Shown: in pieces, positions 43,563-53,600 of the stretch
Numbering within the stretch: the stretch's first letter is position 1
How the letters are laid out: every line of letters begins with the position of its first letter
Origin: Rhizobacter sp. Root404
GTDB lineage: Bacteria; Pseudomonadota; Gammaproteobacteria; Burkholderiales; Burkholderiaceae_C
Assembly (NCBI RefSeq): GCF_001425865.1
Contig: NZ_LMDS01000001.1
Location: 570,507-634,506 of the forward strand
DNA length: 64,000 nt
Reading direction: 5' to 3'
Notes under the pieces: model-generated
The model's input: the letters and a program-made list of their open reading frames with translations, nothing else
Told to the model about the DNA's origin: nothing
The model's database searches: none
Position numbers and translations under genes: made by a program

Positions 43563-45431
43563 ATGTCCGGACAACCCGCCTCGGTCTATTCGATCGCCGA
43601 CGAGCAGCGCACGCGCGCCGAGTCGACCGCCTGGACGCATTTCATCGGCGCGGCGGACAGCGCCGAATTCTTCGCCTCGTGGCTGGCGCTGCTGGGCACC
43701 CGCATCGAGCGCGCGCGGGCGGCGTTGCTGCTGGTCGGCGACGGCGTGGGCGGGGCCTACGGCGTGGCCGCCGCCTGGCCCGACCCGCAGCGTGACCTGC
43801 AGTACCTCGGCAGCGTCGCGCAGCGCGCACTGACCGAGCGCAGCGGCGTCGTCACCGCGCCGGGCGGCGGCGAGCCGGGCGCGGACGGCGCGGCGCACGT
43901 CGGCTACCCGGTCGAGATCGACGGGCGGCTGGTCGGTGCGGTCGTGCTCGACATGGGCGCCGGCTCGGTCGGCGGCCTGCAGAACGCACTGCGCCAGATC
44001 CATTGGGCCAGCGCCTGGCTGATCGACCACTTCCGCCAGCAATTGCTCGGCGAGCGCGAAGCCGAGCTCGCGCGCGTGGGCTTGCTCAACGAGCTGATGG
44101 CCAGCGCGCTGCAGCACCGCCAGCTCCAGCCCTCGGCCCTGGCCGTGGCCAACGAACTCGCGATGCTGATGCAGTGCGACCGCGTGTCGATCGGCTTCGA
44201 GGACCGCGGCGAGGTGGTGCCGATCGCGCTGTCGCACACCGCCACCTTCGACCGCCGTTCCGACCTGGTGCGCACGATCGCGGAGGCGATGGACGAGGTG
44301 CTGGACCTGGGCGTCGCGGTCGTGCTGCCGGTGGCGGACGACGACGAACTCGGCGCGATCGCCCATGCCGAAGTCGCGCGCGCGCTGAAGGTGCAGGCGC
44401 TGCTGTCGGTGCCGCTGCTGCACGAGGCGCAGACGATCGGCGTGATCACGCTCGAGCGCAACACCGGCCCGGCGTTCAGCGAATCCGAGCAGCGCACCGT
44501 GCGCGCGCTCGGCGTGATGCTGGCGCCGCTGTGGGTGCTGGTGCGCCAGCAGGAGCGGCCGTGGTGGCAGCGCGCCCGCGACGGCGGCCGCGCCGCGTTG
44601 CAGGCCACGTTCGGGCCGAGCCACCCGGGCGCCAAGCTGATCGGCGGGCTGGTCGGCGTCGCGCTGCTGGCGCTGGCGCTGATCCACGCCGACCACCGCG
44701 TCGCCGCGCGCACCGTGATCGAGGGCTCGACCCAGCTCGCCTCGGTGGCGCCGTTCGACGGCTTCATCGCCGAGGGCCTGGTGCGCGCCGGCGACACGGT
44801 CCGCGCCGGCCAGCCGATGGCGCGACTCGACGACCGCGACCTGAAGCTCGAGCGCGCGAAGTGGAACTCCGAGCGCGAGCAGCTGCAGCGCAAGTTCCAG
44901 GTCGCGATGGCGCAGGCCGATCGCGGCACGATGGGTGTGATCGAGGCGCAGATCAACCAGACCGAGGCCCAGCTCGCGCTGGCGCAGGACAAGCTCGCCC
45001 GCACCACGCTGATCGCGCCGTTCGATGGCGTCGTCGTGTCCGGCGACCTGAGCCAGAGCATCGGCACGCCGGTCGAGCTGGGCAAGCTGCTGTTCGAGGT
45101 CGCGCCGCTCGCCGGCTACCGGGTGGTGCTGCAGGTCGACGATCGCGACATCGCCCACCTCGCGCTCGCGCAGCGCGGCGAGCTGGTGCTGTCCTCGCTG
45201 CCGGACCGGGCGCTGCCGTTCACCGTCAGCGCGATCACGCCGGTCGCGACGCAGGTCGACGGGCGCAACGTGTTCCGGGTCGAGGCGCTGATCGACGGTC
45301 CGGTCGCCAGCCTGCGGCCGGGCATGGAAGGCGTCGGCAAGGTCGTGGTCGGCGAGCGCAGCCTGCTCTGGATCTGGACCCACAGCTTCGTCGACTGGGC
45401 GCGCCTGGCGCTCTGGAACTGGATGCCCTGA
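43563..45431 (+). CDS. GAF domain-HlyD adaptor fusion protein
   Basis: A 622-residue protein. The first ~340 residues are soluble, with two GAF-like segments (about 20-150 and 165-325; the second has VQALLSVPLLHEAQTIGVIT). One transmembrane helix follows (about 359-377, GGLVGVALLALALI). The remainder is a HlyD/membrane-fusion-protein region: a lipoyl-like half (VAPFDGFIAEGLVRAGDTV), a short coiled hairpin rich in Q, E and K, the return half (TLIAPFDGVVVSGDLSQSIG) and a beta-barrel. Thus the sensory part faces the cytoplasm and the adaptor the periplasm. It starts 63 nt after sapC-like 2 and is followed 13 nt later by the M50-HlyD gene, suggesting an assembled export complex. Confidence 0.88.
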   Translation: MSGQPASVYSIADEQRTRAESTAWTHFIGAADSAEFFASWLALLGTRIERARAALLLVGDGVGGAYGVAAAWPDPQRDLQYLGSVAQRALTERSGVVTAPGGGEPGADGAAHVGYPVEIDGRLVGAVVLDMGAGSVGGLQNALRQIHWASAWLIDHFRQQLLGEREAELARVGLLNELMASALQHRQLQPSALAVANELAMLMQCDRVSIGFEDRGEVVPIALSHTATFDRRSDLVRTIAEAMDEVLDLGVAVVLPVADDDELGAIAHAEVARALKVQALLSVPLLHEAQTIGVITLERNTGPAFSESEQRTVRALGVMLAPLWVLVRQQERPWWQRARDGGRAALQATFGPSHPGAKLIGGLVGVALLALALIHADHRVAARTVIEGSTQLASVAPFDGFIAEGLVRAGDTVRAGQPMARLDDRDLKLERAKWNSEREQLQRKFQVAMAQADRGTMGVIEAQINQTEAQLALAQDKLARTTLIAPFDGVVVSGDLSQSIGTPVELGKLLFEVAPLAGYRVVLQVDDRDIAHLALAQRGELVLSSLPDRALPFTVSAITPVATQVDGRNVFRVEALIDGPVASLRPGMEGVGKVVVGERSLLWIWTHSFVDWARLALWNWMP

Positions 45432-45444
45432 GCGGCCGCCCGGG

Positions 45445-47604
45445 ATGACCGCCTCCAACGCGCCGCTGCAAAGCACGCTGTGGTACCGCGTGGCGACGCT
45501 GCAGCCGCACCTGCTCGCCCGCGCCAAGCTGCACCGCCACCGCTACCGCGGCGCGCTGTGGTACCTGCTGCAGGACCCGGCCTCGGGCCGGGTGCACCGC
45601 TTCACGCCGGCCGCGCGGCTGATCCTCGCGGCGATGGACGGGCGCCGCACGATGCAGGACCTGTGGCGGCTCGCCCAGCGTCACCTCGGCGCCGATGCGC
45701 CGACCCAGGACGAGCTGATCCAGCTGCTCGGCCAGCTGCACAGCTGCGACCTGCTCGCGACCAACGTGCCGCCCGATGCGCTCGAGCTGTTCGACCGCGG
45801 CGAGAAGACCGCGCGCTCGAAGCAGCGCCGCTCGTGGATGAACCCGATGGCGGTGCGCATCCCGCTGTGGGACCCGGGGCGCTTCCTCGACCGCTTCGCA
45901 CCGTGGTGGCGGCGGCTGTGGAGTCCCGTTGGCGGGCTGCTGTGGCTGGCCGTGGTGCTGCCGGCGCTGGTGCTGCTGCCGCAGTCCTGGCCCGAGCTCA
46001 CGCACAACCTCTCGGACCGGGTGCTGCAGGCCGACAACCTGCTGCTGCTCGGGCTCGTGTTCCCGGTCATCAAGGCGCTGCACGAACTCGGCCACGCCAC
46101 CGCCACGCGCGCGGGCGGCGGCGAGGTCCACGACATGGGCGTGATGCTGCTGGTGATGATGCCGGTGCCGTATGTCGACGCGTCGGCCGCCACGGTGCTG
46201 CGCTCGCGCTGGGCGCGCGCCACGGTCGGCGCCGCGGGCATGCTGGTCGAGGTGTTCGTCGCCGCGCTCGCGTTCTACGTCTGGCGCGCGGCCGAGCCGG
46301 GCATGACCCGCGCGGTCTGCTTCAACGTGATGCTGGTCGCCGGCGTCTCGACACTCGTCTTCAACGGCAACCCGCTGCTGCGCTACGACGCCTACTACAT
46401 CCTGGCCGACCTGACCGAACTGCCGAACCTCGCGCAGCGCGCGACGCGCTACTGGGGCTACCTGGTCGAGCGCTACATCCTGCGCGGCCGCGACGCGGTC
46501 TCGCCGGCCGAGACCGCCGGCGAGCGCGTCTGGTTCGCGTTCTACGGCCTGGCGTCGACCGTGTACCGCCTGTTAGTCACCGTCGCGATCGCGCTGTTCA
46601 TCGGCTCGCGGTTCTTCTTCTTCGGGGTCGTGCTGGCGCTGTGGGCCGTCGCGATGATGGCGATCGCGCCGCTGTGGCGCGCGGTCTCGCAGATCCAGCG
46701 TCGCCCGGGCCTGCGCGAGCGGCGCTCGGGCATCCTGGCCGCGGCCGGGCTGGGCGTGGCGGCGCTGGCGCTGGCCGCGGTGTTCGTGCCGCTGCCGTAC
46801 CGGATGCAGGCCGAAGGCGTGATCTGGCTCCCCGAGCAGGCGACGCTGCGGGCCGGCGCGCCGGGCTTCGTCAGCCGGCTGCTGGTGGCGCCGGGCGAGA
46901 CCGTGGCCGCCGGCACGCCGCTGGTGCGCAGCGTCGACCCGGCGCTCGATGCGCAGCTGCGCCTGGGCGAGGCCCGCGTCGCCGAACTCGAGGCGACCTA
47001 CGGCAACGAGTTCGTCGTCGACCGCACCCGCGCCGACCTGGTGCGCGACCAGCTGCTGCTCGAGCGCGAGTCGGTCGAGCGCACGCGGGCGCGTGCCGCC
47101 GAGCTGACGATCTCGGCGCGCACCGCCGGCGTCTTCACGGTGTCCCGGCCGAACGACCTGCCGGGCCGTCACCTGCGCCAGGGCGAGGTGCTCGGCCATG
47201 TGCTGGACGGCGCCACGCCGGTCGTGCGCGTCGTCGTCGACCAGTCGGAGATCGACGGCGTGCAGGCGGCGGTCAAGCGCGTCGGGCTGCGGCTCGCGGA
47301 CGACATCGGCCGGGTGATCCCGGGCCGCGTCGCGCGCGTCGTGCCGGCCGGCACCGCGGAGGCGCCGAGCCGCGCGCTGCTCGCCTCCGGCGGCGGGCGC
47401 ATCGCCGCCGATCCGCGCGATCCGCAGGGCAAGAAGACGCTCGCGCGCATCTTCGAGATCGATGTCGAGCCGCTCGAATCGCTCGGCCGCTCGGCTGCGT
47501 TCGGCCAGCGCGTCCACGTGCGCTTCGAGCTGCACGACGCGCCGCTCGCCACCCAGGCCTACCGCGCGCTGCGGCGCCTGTTCCTGACCCACTTCGATGT
47601 CTAG
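45445..47604 (+). CDS. PqqD-like/M50 (site-2 protease-type)/HlyD fusion membrane protein
   Basis: A 719-residue protein. The first 110 residues resemble a PqqD-like domain (RAKLHRHRYRGALWYLLQDP, then RFTPAARLILAAMDG). The membrane core holds an intact site-2-protease-type centre: HELGH at residues 213-217 and NGNPLLRYDAYY at 307-318 with Asp315. The C-terminal third is HlyD-like (GEVLGHVLDGATPVVRVVVD). Such M50-adaptor fusions occur beside HlyD proteins in export clusters; whether it cleaves a substrate or only scaffolds is unknown. Its last 8 nt overlap the SecA-like gene, indicating translational coupling. Confidence 0.87.
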   Translation: MTASNAPLQSTLWYRVATLQPHLLARAKLHRHRYRGALWYLLQDPASGRVHRFTPAARLILAAMDGRRTMQDLWRLAQRHLGADAPTQDELIQLLGQLHSCDLLATNVPPDALELFDRGEKTARSKQRRSWMNPMAVRIPLWDPGRFLDRFAPWWRRLWSPVGGLLWLAVVLPALVLLPQSWPELTHNLSDRVLQADNLLLLGLVFPVIKALHELGHATATRAGGGEVHDMGVMLLVMMPVPYVDASAATVLRSRWARATVGAAGMLVEVFVAALAFYVWRAAEPGMTRAVCFNVMLVAGVSTLVFNGNPLLRYDAYYILADLTELPNLAQRATRYWGYLVERYILRGRDAVSPAETAGERVWFAFYGLASTVYRLLVTVAIALFIGSRFFFFGVVLALWAVAMMAIAPLWRAVSQIQRRPGLRERRSGILAAAGLGVAALALAAVFVPLPYRMQAEGVIWLPEQATLRAGAPGFVSRLLVAPGETVAAGTPLVRSVDPALDAQLRLGEARVAELEATYGNEFVVDRTRADLVRDQLLLERESVERTRARAAELTISARTAGVFTVSRPNDLPGRHLRQGEVLGHVLDGATPVVRVVVDQSEIDGVQAAVKRVGLRLADDIGRVIPGRVARVVPAGTAEAPSRALLASGGGRIAADPRDPQGKKTLARIFEIDVEPLESLGRSAAFGQRVHVRFELHDAPLATQAYRALRRLFLTHFDV

Positions 47605-49621
47605 CACCCGCCTGCTGCGCCTGCAGGCCCGCGACATCGCGACCGGCCGCCCGTATGTCGAGCGCGACGACCCCGAGCCGCCGCTGCACGACCGGATCGC
47701 GACCGGCGTATGGCGCACCGCCGTGATGCCGTTGCTGCGCGGCAGCGGCCTGCAGCAGCGTCGGGCGCGGGCGCTGGTCGCGCGCGTCGACGCGCTCGGC
47801 GCAGAAGCGAGCGCCTGCGACGACGCGCAGCTGCGCACGCAGGCGCGGCAGCTGCGCGCGATGCTGCGGCGCGAGGGCTTCGCGTTCGAGCCGGTGGCGC
47901 GTGCCTTCGCGCTGGTGCGCGAGGCGGCCAGCCGCGTGCTCGGCCAGCGCCACTACGAGACCCAGCTGATGGCGGGCTGGTTCCTGCTCGGCGGCTCGCT
48001 GGTCGAGATGGCCACCGGCGAGGGCAAGACCTTCGCGGCGACCCTGCCGGCCGTGACTGCGGCGCTCGCCGGGTTGCCGGTGCACGTGATCACCGTGAAC
48101 GACTACCTGGCCGAGCGCGACGCGGCGACGATGGCGCCGCTGTACGAGTTCTTCGGCCTGAGCGTGAACGCCGTCGTGCACGACATGCCGAACCCGCAGC
48201 GCCGCGCCGCCTATGCCGGCGACGTGACCTACGCCAGCAACAAGGAACTCGCGTTCGACTACCTGCGCGACCGCGCCGCGCTCGGCGACCGCGCGAGCCT
48301 GCTGCACCTGGCGGTCGAGGGCGTGCGCGAGGGGCGGCAGCGCGCCGGCTCGGTCGTGCTGCGCGGGCTGGTGTTCGCGATCGTCGACGAGGCGGACAGC
48401 GTCTTCATCGACGAGGCGCGCACGCCGCTGATCCTGTCGACGACGGTCGATGCCGGGGCCGATGCCGAGCCCTGCGGCATCGCGCTGGACATCGCCGGGG
48501 CGCTGGCCGAGGGTGCGCATTTCGTCGTCGAACGCACGCATCTGCGGATTCGCCTGACCGACGCGGGCCGCGAGGAGATCGAGCGGCTCGACGCCGAGCT
48601 CGACGCGTCGCCATGGGAGTTCGCGCGTGACCGCGAGGAGAGCGTGCAGCGCGCGCTGGCCGCCGTGCACCTGTATGCGCGCGACCGCCAGTACGTGGTC
48701 GTCGACGGCAAGGTGCAGATCGTCGACGAATCGACCGGTCGCATCATGCCGGACCGCGCCTGGGAGCGCGGCCTGCACCAGATGATCGAGGCCAAGGAAG
48801 GCGTGGCGCTGACCGGCAAGCGCGAGACGCTCGCGCGCATCACCTACCAGCGCCTATTCCGCCGCTACCTGCGCCTGGCCGGCATGACCGGCACCGCCAC
48901 CGAGGTGGCCGGCGAGATCGCGCGCACCTACGGCCTGGCGGTGGCGCGCGTGCCGCTGCACAAGCCGTCGCGCCGCATCGCCGCCGCAGCGCGCGGCCTG
49001 CCCGACGCGGCCAGCAAATGGCAGGCGGTGGCCGAGGCGGTGCGCCACAAGGCGACGCACGAGCAGCGGCCGGTGCTGATCGGCACCCGCACCGTCGAGG
49101 CCTCGGAGGCGATCAGCGCGGTGCTGCGCGAGCGCGGCATCGAGCATGTGGTGCTCAACGCCAAGCAGGACGGCGAGGAGGCGCAGATCGTCGGCGCCGC
49201 CGGTGCGGCCGGGCGGGTCACGGTGGCCACCAACATGGCCGGGCGCGGCACCGACATCGGGCTCGACCCGGGGGTGGCCGAGCGCGGCGGGCTGCACGTG
49301 ATCCTGACCGAATACCACGACTCGCGCCGCGTCGACCGGCAACTGCTCGGCCGCTGCGCGCGCCAGGGTGACCCGGGCAGCTGCGAGTCCTTCGTCGCGC
49401 TCGACGACGAGCTGTTCCGCACCCAGGCGCCGCACCTGACGCGCTGGCTGCGCGCGCGCGCGGCGACGGCACCCGACGGGCTGCCGCCGTGGGCGACCGA
49501 ATGGCTGCGGCGGGTCGCGCAGTCGGCGGCGGAGCGGCGCCATGCCGAGGTGCGGATGCAGACATTGAAGCAGGACCGGCAGCTGTCGCGCCTGCTGGCG
49601 TTTTCGGGGAGAGGCGAATGA
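47597..49621 (+). CDS. SecA-like translocase ATPase, C-terminally shortened paralogue
   Basis: A 674-residue SecA relative; housekeeping SecA is about 900 residues. It has Walker A ATGEGKT (139-145), Walker B VDEAD (263-267), the PPXD region (YVVVDGKVQIVDESTGRIMP), GMTGTA, TNMAGRGTDIGLDPG and motif VI GRCARQGDPG from residue 585. Only about 75 residues follow, so the helical wing, most of the helical scaffold with the two-helix finger, and the C-terminal zinc-binding tail of canonical SecA are missing. It overlaps the M50-HlyD gene by 8 nt and the next HlyD gene by 4 nt (ATGA). I infer a dedicated motor for the giant proteins, working with the adaptors rather than the ordinary Sec channel. 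Confidence 0.92.
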   Translation: MSSTRLLRLQARDIATGRPYVERDDPEPPLHDRIATGVWRTAVMPLLRGSGLQQRRARALVARVDALGAEASACDDAQLRTQARQLRAMLRREGFAFEPVARAFALVREAASRVLGQRHYETQLMAGWFLLGGSLVEMATGEGKTFAATLPAVTAALAGLPVHVITVNDYLAERDAATMAPLYEFFGLSVNAVVHDMPNPQRRAAYAGDVTYASNKELAFDYLRDRAALGDRASLLHLAVEGVREGRQRAGSVVLRGLVFAIVDEADSVFIDEARTPLILSTTVDAGADAEPCGIALDIAGALAEGAHFVVERTHLRIRLTDAGREEIERLDAELDASPWEFARDREESVQRALAAVHLYARDRQYVVVDGKVQIVDESTGRIMPDRAWERGLHQMIEAKEGVALTGKRETLARITYQRLFRRYLRLAGMTGTATEVAGEIARTYGLAVARVPLHKPSRRIAAAARGLPDAASKWQAVAEAVRHKATHEQRPVLIGTRTVEASEAISAVLRERGIEHVVLNAKQDGEEAQIVGAAGAAGRVTVATNMAGRGTDIGLDPGVAERGGLHVILTEYHDSRRVDRQLLGRCARQGDPGSCESFVALDDELFRTQAPHLTRWLRARAATAPDGLPPWATEWLRRVAQSAAERRHAEVRMQTLKQDRQLSRLLAFSGRGE

Positions 49622-50478
49622 ACACACGGATGACGCTGGCGCTGGTCGCCTCGCTCGCGGCGCTGCCGCCCACGGCCGCCCGCGCGGGCAGCTTCGAGTG
49701 CCTGATGGACGCGTGGCAGACGGTGGAGATCCGCAGCCCGGCCGAGGGCCTGATCGACAAGGTCTACGTGCAGCGCGGCGACGCGGTGCGCAAGGGGCAG
49801 CCGCTGGTCGAGCTGGTCTCGAACGCCGAGCGCTCGGCGGCCGAGTCGGCGCGCTACCGCTCGCAGATGCAGGGGCCGGTCAACCAGTCGCGCAACCGGC
49901 TCGACTACGCGACCAAGAAGCTCGCCCGCGCCACCGAGCTGGCGCAGCAGAACTTCACCTCGGCCGAGTCGCGCGACCAGGCCGAGGCCGAGCGCCGCGT
50001 CGCCGAGAGCGAACTGCAGGCCGCGACCGAGAACCGCGAGCTCGCGAAGATCGAGCACCGCCATGCGCTCGACCTGCTGAGCCTGCGCACGATGAGCAGC
50101 CCGTTCAACGGCGTGGTCGTCGACCGCATGCTCAACCCCGGCGACATCGCCGAGGCCGGCACCGGCCGCAAGGCGATGCTGAAGATCGCGCAGATCGACC
50201 CGTTGCGGGTCGACGTGGTGTTCCCCGCGGCGCTGTTCGGCCAGCTGAAGCCGGGCATGAAGGCGATGGTCGTGCCGCAGGGCCTGGGTGGCCGGCACGC
50301 CGCCAGCGTGAAGCTGGTCGACAAGGTGATCGACGCCGCCAGCGGCACTTTCGTCGCCCGCCTGGAGCTGCCGAACCCCACGCTGGCGCTGCCCGGCGGG
50401 CTGCGTTGCCAGGCCGAATTCGACGGTCTGGCGGCGCCGGCGCCGACGGCTCGCGCGCCCGCCCGTCCAGCCCCCTGA
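49618..50478 (+). CDS. HlyD-family periplasmic adaptor protein
   Basis: A 286-residue adaptor. Residues 1-23 form a signal peptide (MNTRMTLALVASLAALPPTA then ARA/GS). A lipoyl half (SPAEGLIDKVYVQRGDAVRK), a coiled-coil hairpin (about 60-150, rich in Ala, Glu and Arg), the second lipoyl half (SSPFNGVVVDRMLNPGDIAE) and a beta-barrel follow, as in RND/HlyD adaptors. The usual cytosolic helix of ABC-type HlyD is absent, so it is a free periplasmic adaptor. It is translationally coupled to the SecA-like gene by an ATGA overlap. Giant gene 2 follows after 169 nt. Confidence 0.9.
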   Translation: MNTRMTLALVASLAALPPTAARAGSFECLMDAWQTVEIRSPAEGLIDKVYVQRGDAVRKGQPLVELVSNAERSAAESARYRSQMQGPVNQSRNRLDYATKKLARATELAQQNFTSAESRDQAEAERRVAESELQAATENRELAKIEHRHALDLLSLRTMSSPFNGVVVDRMLNPGDIAEAGTGRKAMLKIAQIDPLRVDVVFPAALFGQLKPGMKAMVVPQGLGGRHAASVKLVDKVIDAASGTFVARLELPNPTLALPGGLRCQAEFDGLAAPAPTARAPARPAP

Positions 50479-50508
50479 GACGTACGCGTTTGCCATCCGG
50501 AGTTACGT

Positions 50509-50588
50509 CACCCCCAAACTAGGGGGTACAAGAAAAGTTAACTTCCGTGAATTAGTTCATGCGGTTACAAACTGTGAGCGTCCGGTCT
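50509..50588 (+). promoter_or_regulatory. Candidate promoter/operator region of giant gene 2
   Basis: CCCCCAAACTAGGGGG (50511-50526) has 5-bp inverted arms. Its reverse complement contains CCCCCTAGTTT, the motif also present before giant gene 1. GTTAAC (50537-50542), GAATT, ATGC and AACTGT follow in the same order as before giant gene 1. This supports common control of the two giant genes. It also implies that giant 2 has its own promoter. Confidence 0.5.
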
Positions 50589-50647
50589 CGGTATACCTGA
50601 GTGTGTTCCAACGGGGGTTCCGGCGCGCCTCGAGCCGGAGTCCGTCC

Positions 50648-53600
50648 ATGAAGCGCAAGAACACGCCGACGCGCCAAGCGTCCGTTTCCGCGATCCTCGC
50701 CCGCCTGCTGCAGCGTGGTCTCGGTGTCGTCTCGGTCGCATCCCCCCGGGCAACGGGCGACGCCAAACCCGGGACCGTGTCGACGCGTCGATCGACGATC
50801 GCGCTGGAGGCGCTCGAGCCGCGCCTGCTGCTGTCGGGGTCCCCCGGCGACCTCAGCGCCGGGGTGCTGACCGGTCACCTCACCGACGCCTCGGACGCCG
50901 TCGTCGTCGCGCTGAGCTCGACCAACGGCGGCGTGGCCGCGGACGGCGGCCTGATCATCGACCTGACGGTCAACGGCGAGATGCAGACCTACGGCACCGC
51001 CCTGACCGGGGTGCAGAGCATCGTGCTCGACGGCCTGGCGGGCGATGACAGCTTCCGCGTCGACGCGGGCGTGACCAAGGCGGTCGCCATCACCGGCGGC
51101 GAGGGGATCGACACGCTGTTCGGCGCCGACCAGGCCAACGTCTGGGTCGTCTCGGGTGCCGACGCCGGCACGCTCAACGGCAACACCGCCTTCACCGGCG
51201 TCGAGAACCTGACCGGCCGCGGCGCGGCCGATGCGTTCAGCTTCGGCGCCGCCGGATCGATCAGCGGCGAGCTCGACGGCGGCAACGGCGACGACACGCT
51301 GACCGGCCCGAACGCGGACACGGCGTGGACGCTCTCCGCCGAAGGCGCGGGCACGCTGAACGACAGCCATTTCGTCGCGATCGAATCGGTCATCGGCGGC
51401 AGCGGCAAGGACGAGTTCACGGTCCAGTTCAAGGACCCGACGCTGGCCTCGATCGCCGGCGGCGGCGGCGCGGACACGCTGATCGGCAACAACATCAAGA
51501 ACATCTGGACGCTGACCGGCCTGGGCGCCGGCGTGCTGAACCACGACACCGTCAACCTGCTGCCGAACGACACCGTCTTCACGGGCATCGAGAACCTGAC
51601 CGGCGGCAGCGACGACGACAAGTTCCTGCTGACCAGTGCGACGGCCGGCGTCACCGGCGCGATCGACGGCGGAGTCTCCGACCCGGCCGCGCCGACGACC
51701 GACGTGCTCGATTTCTCGGCCCAGGGCGGGCCGGTCGTGGTCGACCTCGCGCTGGCGAACGCAACCGGCATCGGCAGCTTCACCGGCATCGCCAGCTTCA
51801 TCGGCAATTCAGGCGCAGGCGACGAACTGATCGGCCCGGCCGCGCTGGCCGACCAGACGCGCTGGAACATCACCGGCGCGAACATCGGCGAGGTCGAAGG
51901 CACCGCGTTCGCGGGCTTCGAGTTGCTGACCGGGCAGGCCGCGTCGAGCGACGCGTTCGTCTTCGGCACGGGCGGCAGCCTGAGCGCGGGCAGCCAGATC
52001 CGCGGCGGCAGCGGCGGGCTCGACGGCTTTGCGGTCGACGGCGGGGGGGACATCCTGACGGCGTTCCAGCCCGTCGGGGCCGATGCGGCCGGCACGACCA
52101 CCGTGCTCGGCAAGAGCATCCAGTACGCCGGGATGGATGCCTACAACCCCTTGAACGCAGCGGGCCCGAACCGCGTCTTCACTGGCTCGATCTTCGACCG
52201 CGACATCGCGGTGACGATCGGCGCCGCCTCGACGACCGTGAGCTTTTCCAAGTTGCTGTTCACCACCGGCAGCAGCACGTACGCGATCGCGAACCCGACC
52301 GGCTCCCTGACCGTCACGACCGGCTCCGGCGACGACCGGGTCACGGTCGCGCCCGTCGATCCGGCATTCGCCGGCGCGCTCGTCACCTACAGCGGCGGGG
52401 CGCTGACCGCGACCCTGACGAACAACGCCGACACGGCCACGGTCGACCTGACTGCGCCCGAGGCCTCGCTCGACGAGGGCCTGACGATCGGCCTGACCGT
52501 GAACGGCTTCGCGCAGAGCTTCGGCAGCGTCGCGCAGGGCGTCACGAGCATCGCGCTCGACGCCCGGGGCGGGGCCGACGGCCTCACCTTCGATGCGGCG
52601 CTGCCGATCACCGTGACCGTCGCCGGCGGCGCCGGCACCGACACGCTGACCGGCCCGACGCTCGGCACCGAATGGACGATCGCCGGCGCGAACAGCGGCT
52701 CGGCGGTCGGCATCAACAGCTTCACCGGCATCGAGAACCTGATCGGCCGTGACGGCGACGACGTCTTCGGCTTCAAGGTCGGCGGCTCGATCAGCGGGCT
52801 GGTCAGCGGCGGCGCCGGCGACGACACGGTCATCGGCGCCGACAGCAACAACACCTGGAACATCACCGGCAGCGGCGCGGGCACGCTGAGCGCGGCGGCG
52901 ACTTTCACCGGCATCGAGAACCTGACCGGCGGCGACCGCGACGACACGTTCAACCTCCAGCCCGGCGGTGCGCTCGTCGGCAAGATCGCCGGCGGCTTCA
53001 CCCCCGATGTGGTGAGCCCGGCCGTCGACACGCTCGACTTCTCGGCCTACGGCTCGGCGATCACGGTGGACATGCTGGCGAATTCCGCCGGGCCGGTCGC
53101 CGAATACGAAGGCATCGAGGCCATCGTCGGCAGCGCCACCGCGGCCGACGTGCTCAAGGGCCCGGGCGAGATCGGCGACTCGATCGGCTGGTCGATCACC
53201 GGCGCCAACGAGGGCGAGGTCCAGGGCCTGAAGTTCAGCCAGTTCGAGAACCTCACCGGTCGCGACGGCGTCTCCGACGCGTTCTTCTTCGCCACGGCGG
53301 GCAGCCTGAGCGGCCTGTTCGACGGCGGGGGGTCCGCCGGCGCGGTGGCCGGCGCCGACGGCTTCGCGGTGGCGCGCGCGAGCGACTATGTCTCGGTCGC
53401 GCCGCCCTCGAGCGGGGGCACGACGACGATCGACGGACGCGTCTTCCACTATGCCGGCATGGAGCCGTTCACGCCCTTCGGCGGCGACGCGGCGAACCGG
53501 GTCATCACCGGGTCGGCGATCGCCGACACCGTGGTGATCGAGGACGACGGCATCGCCAACAACGGCCAGATGCGGGTCCGCTTCACCGGCATGACGATCT

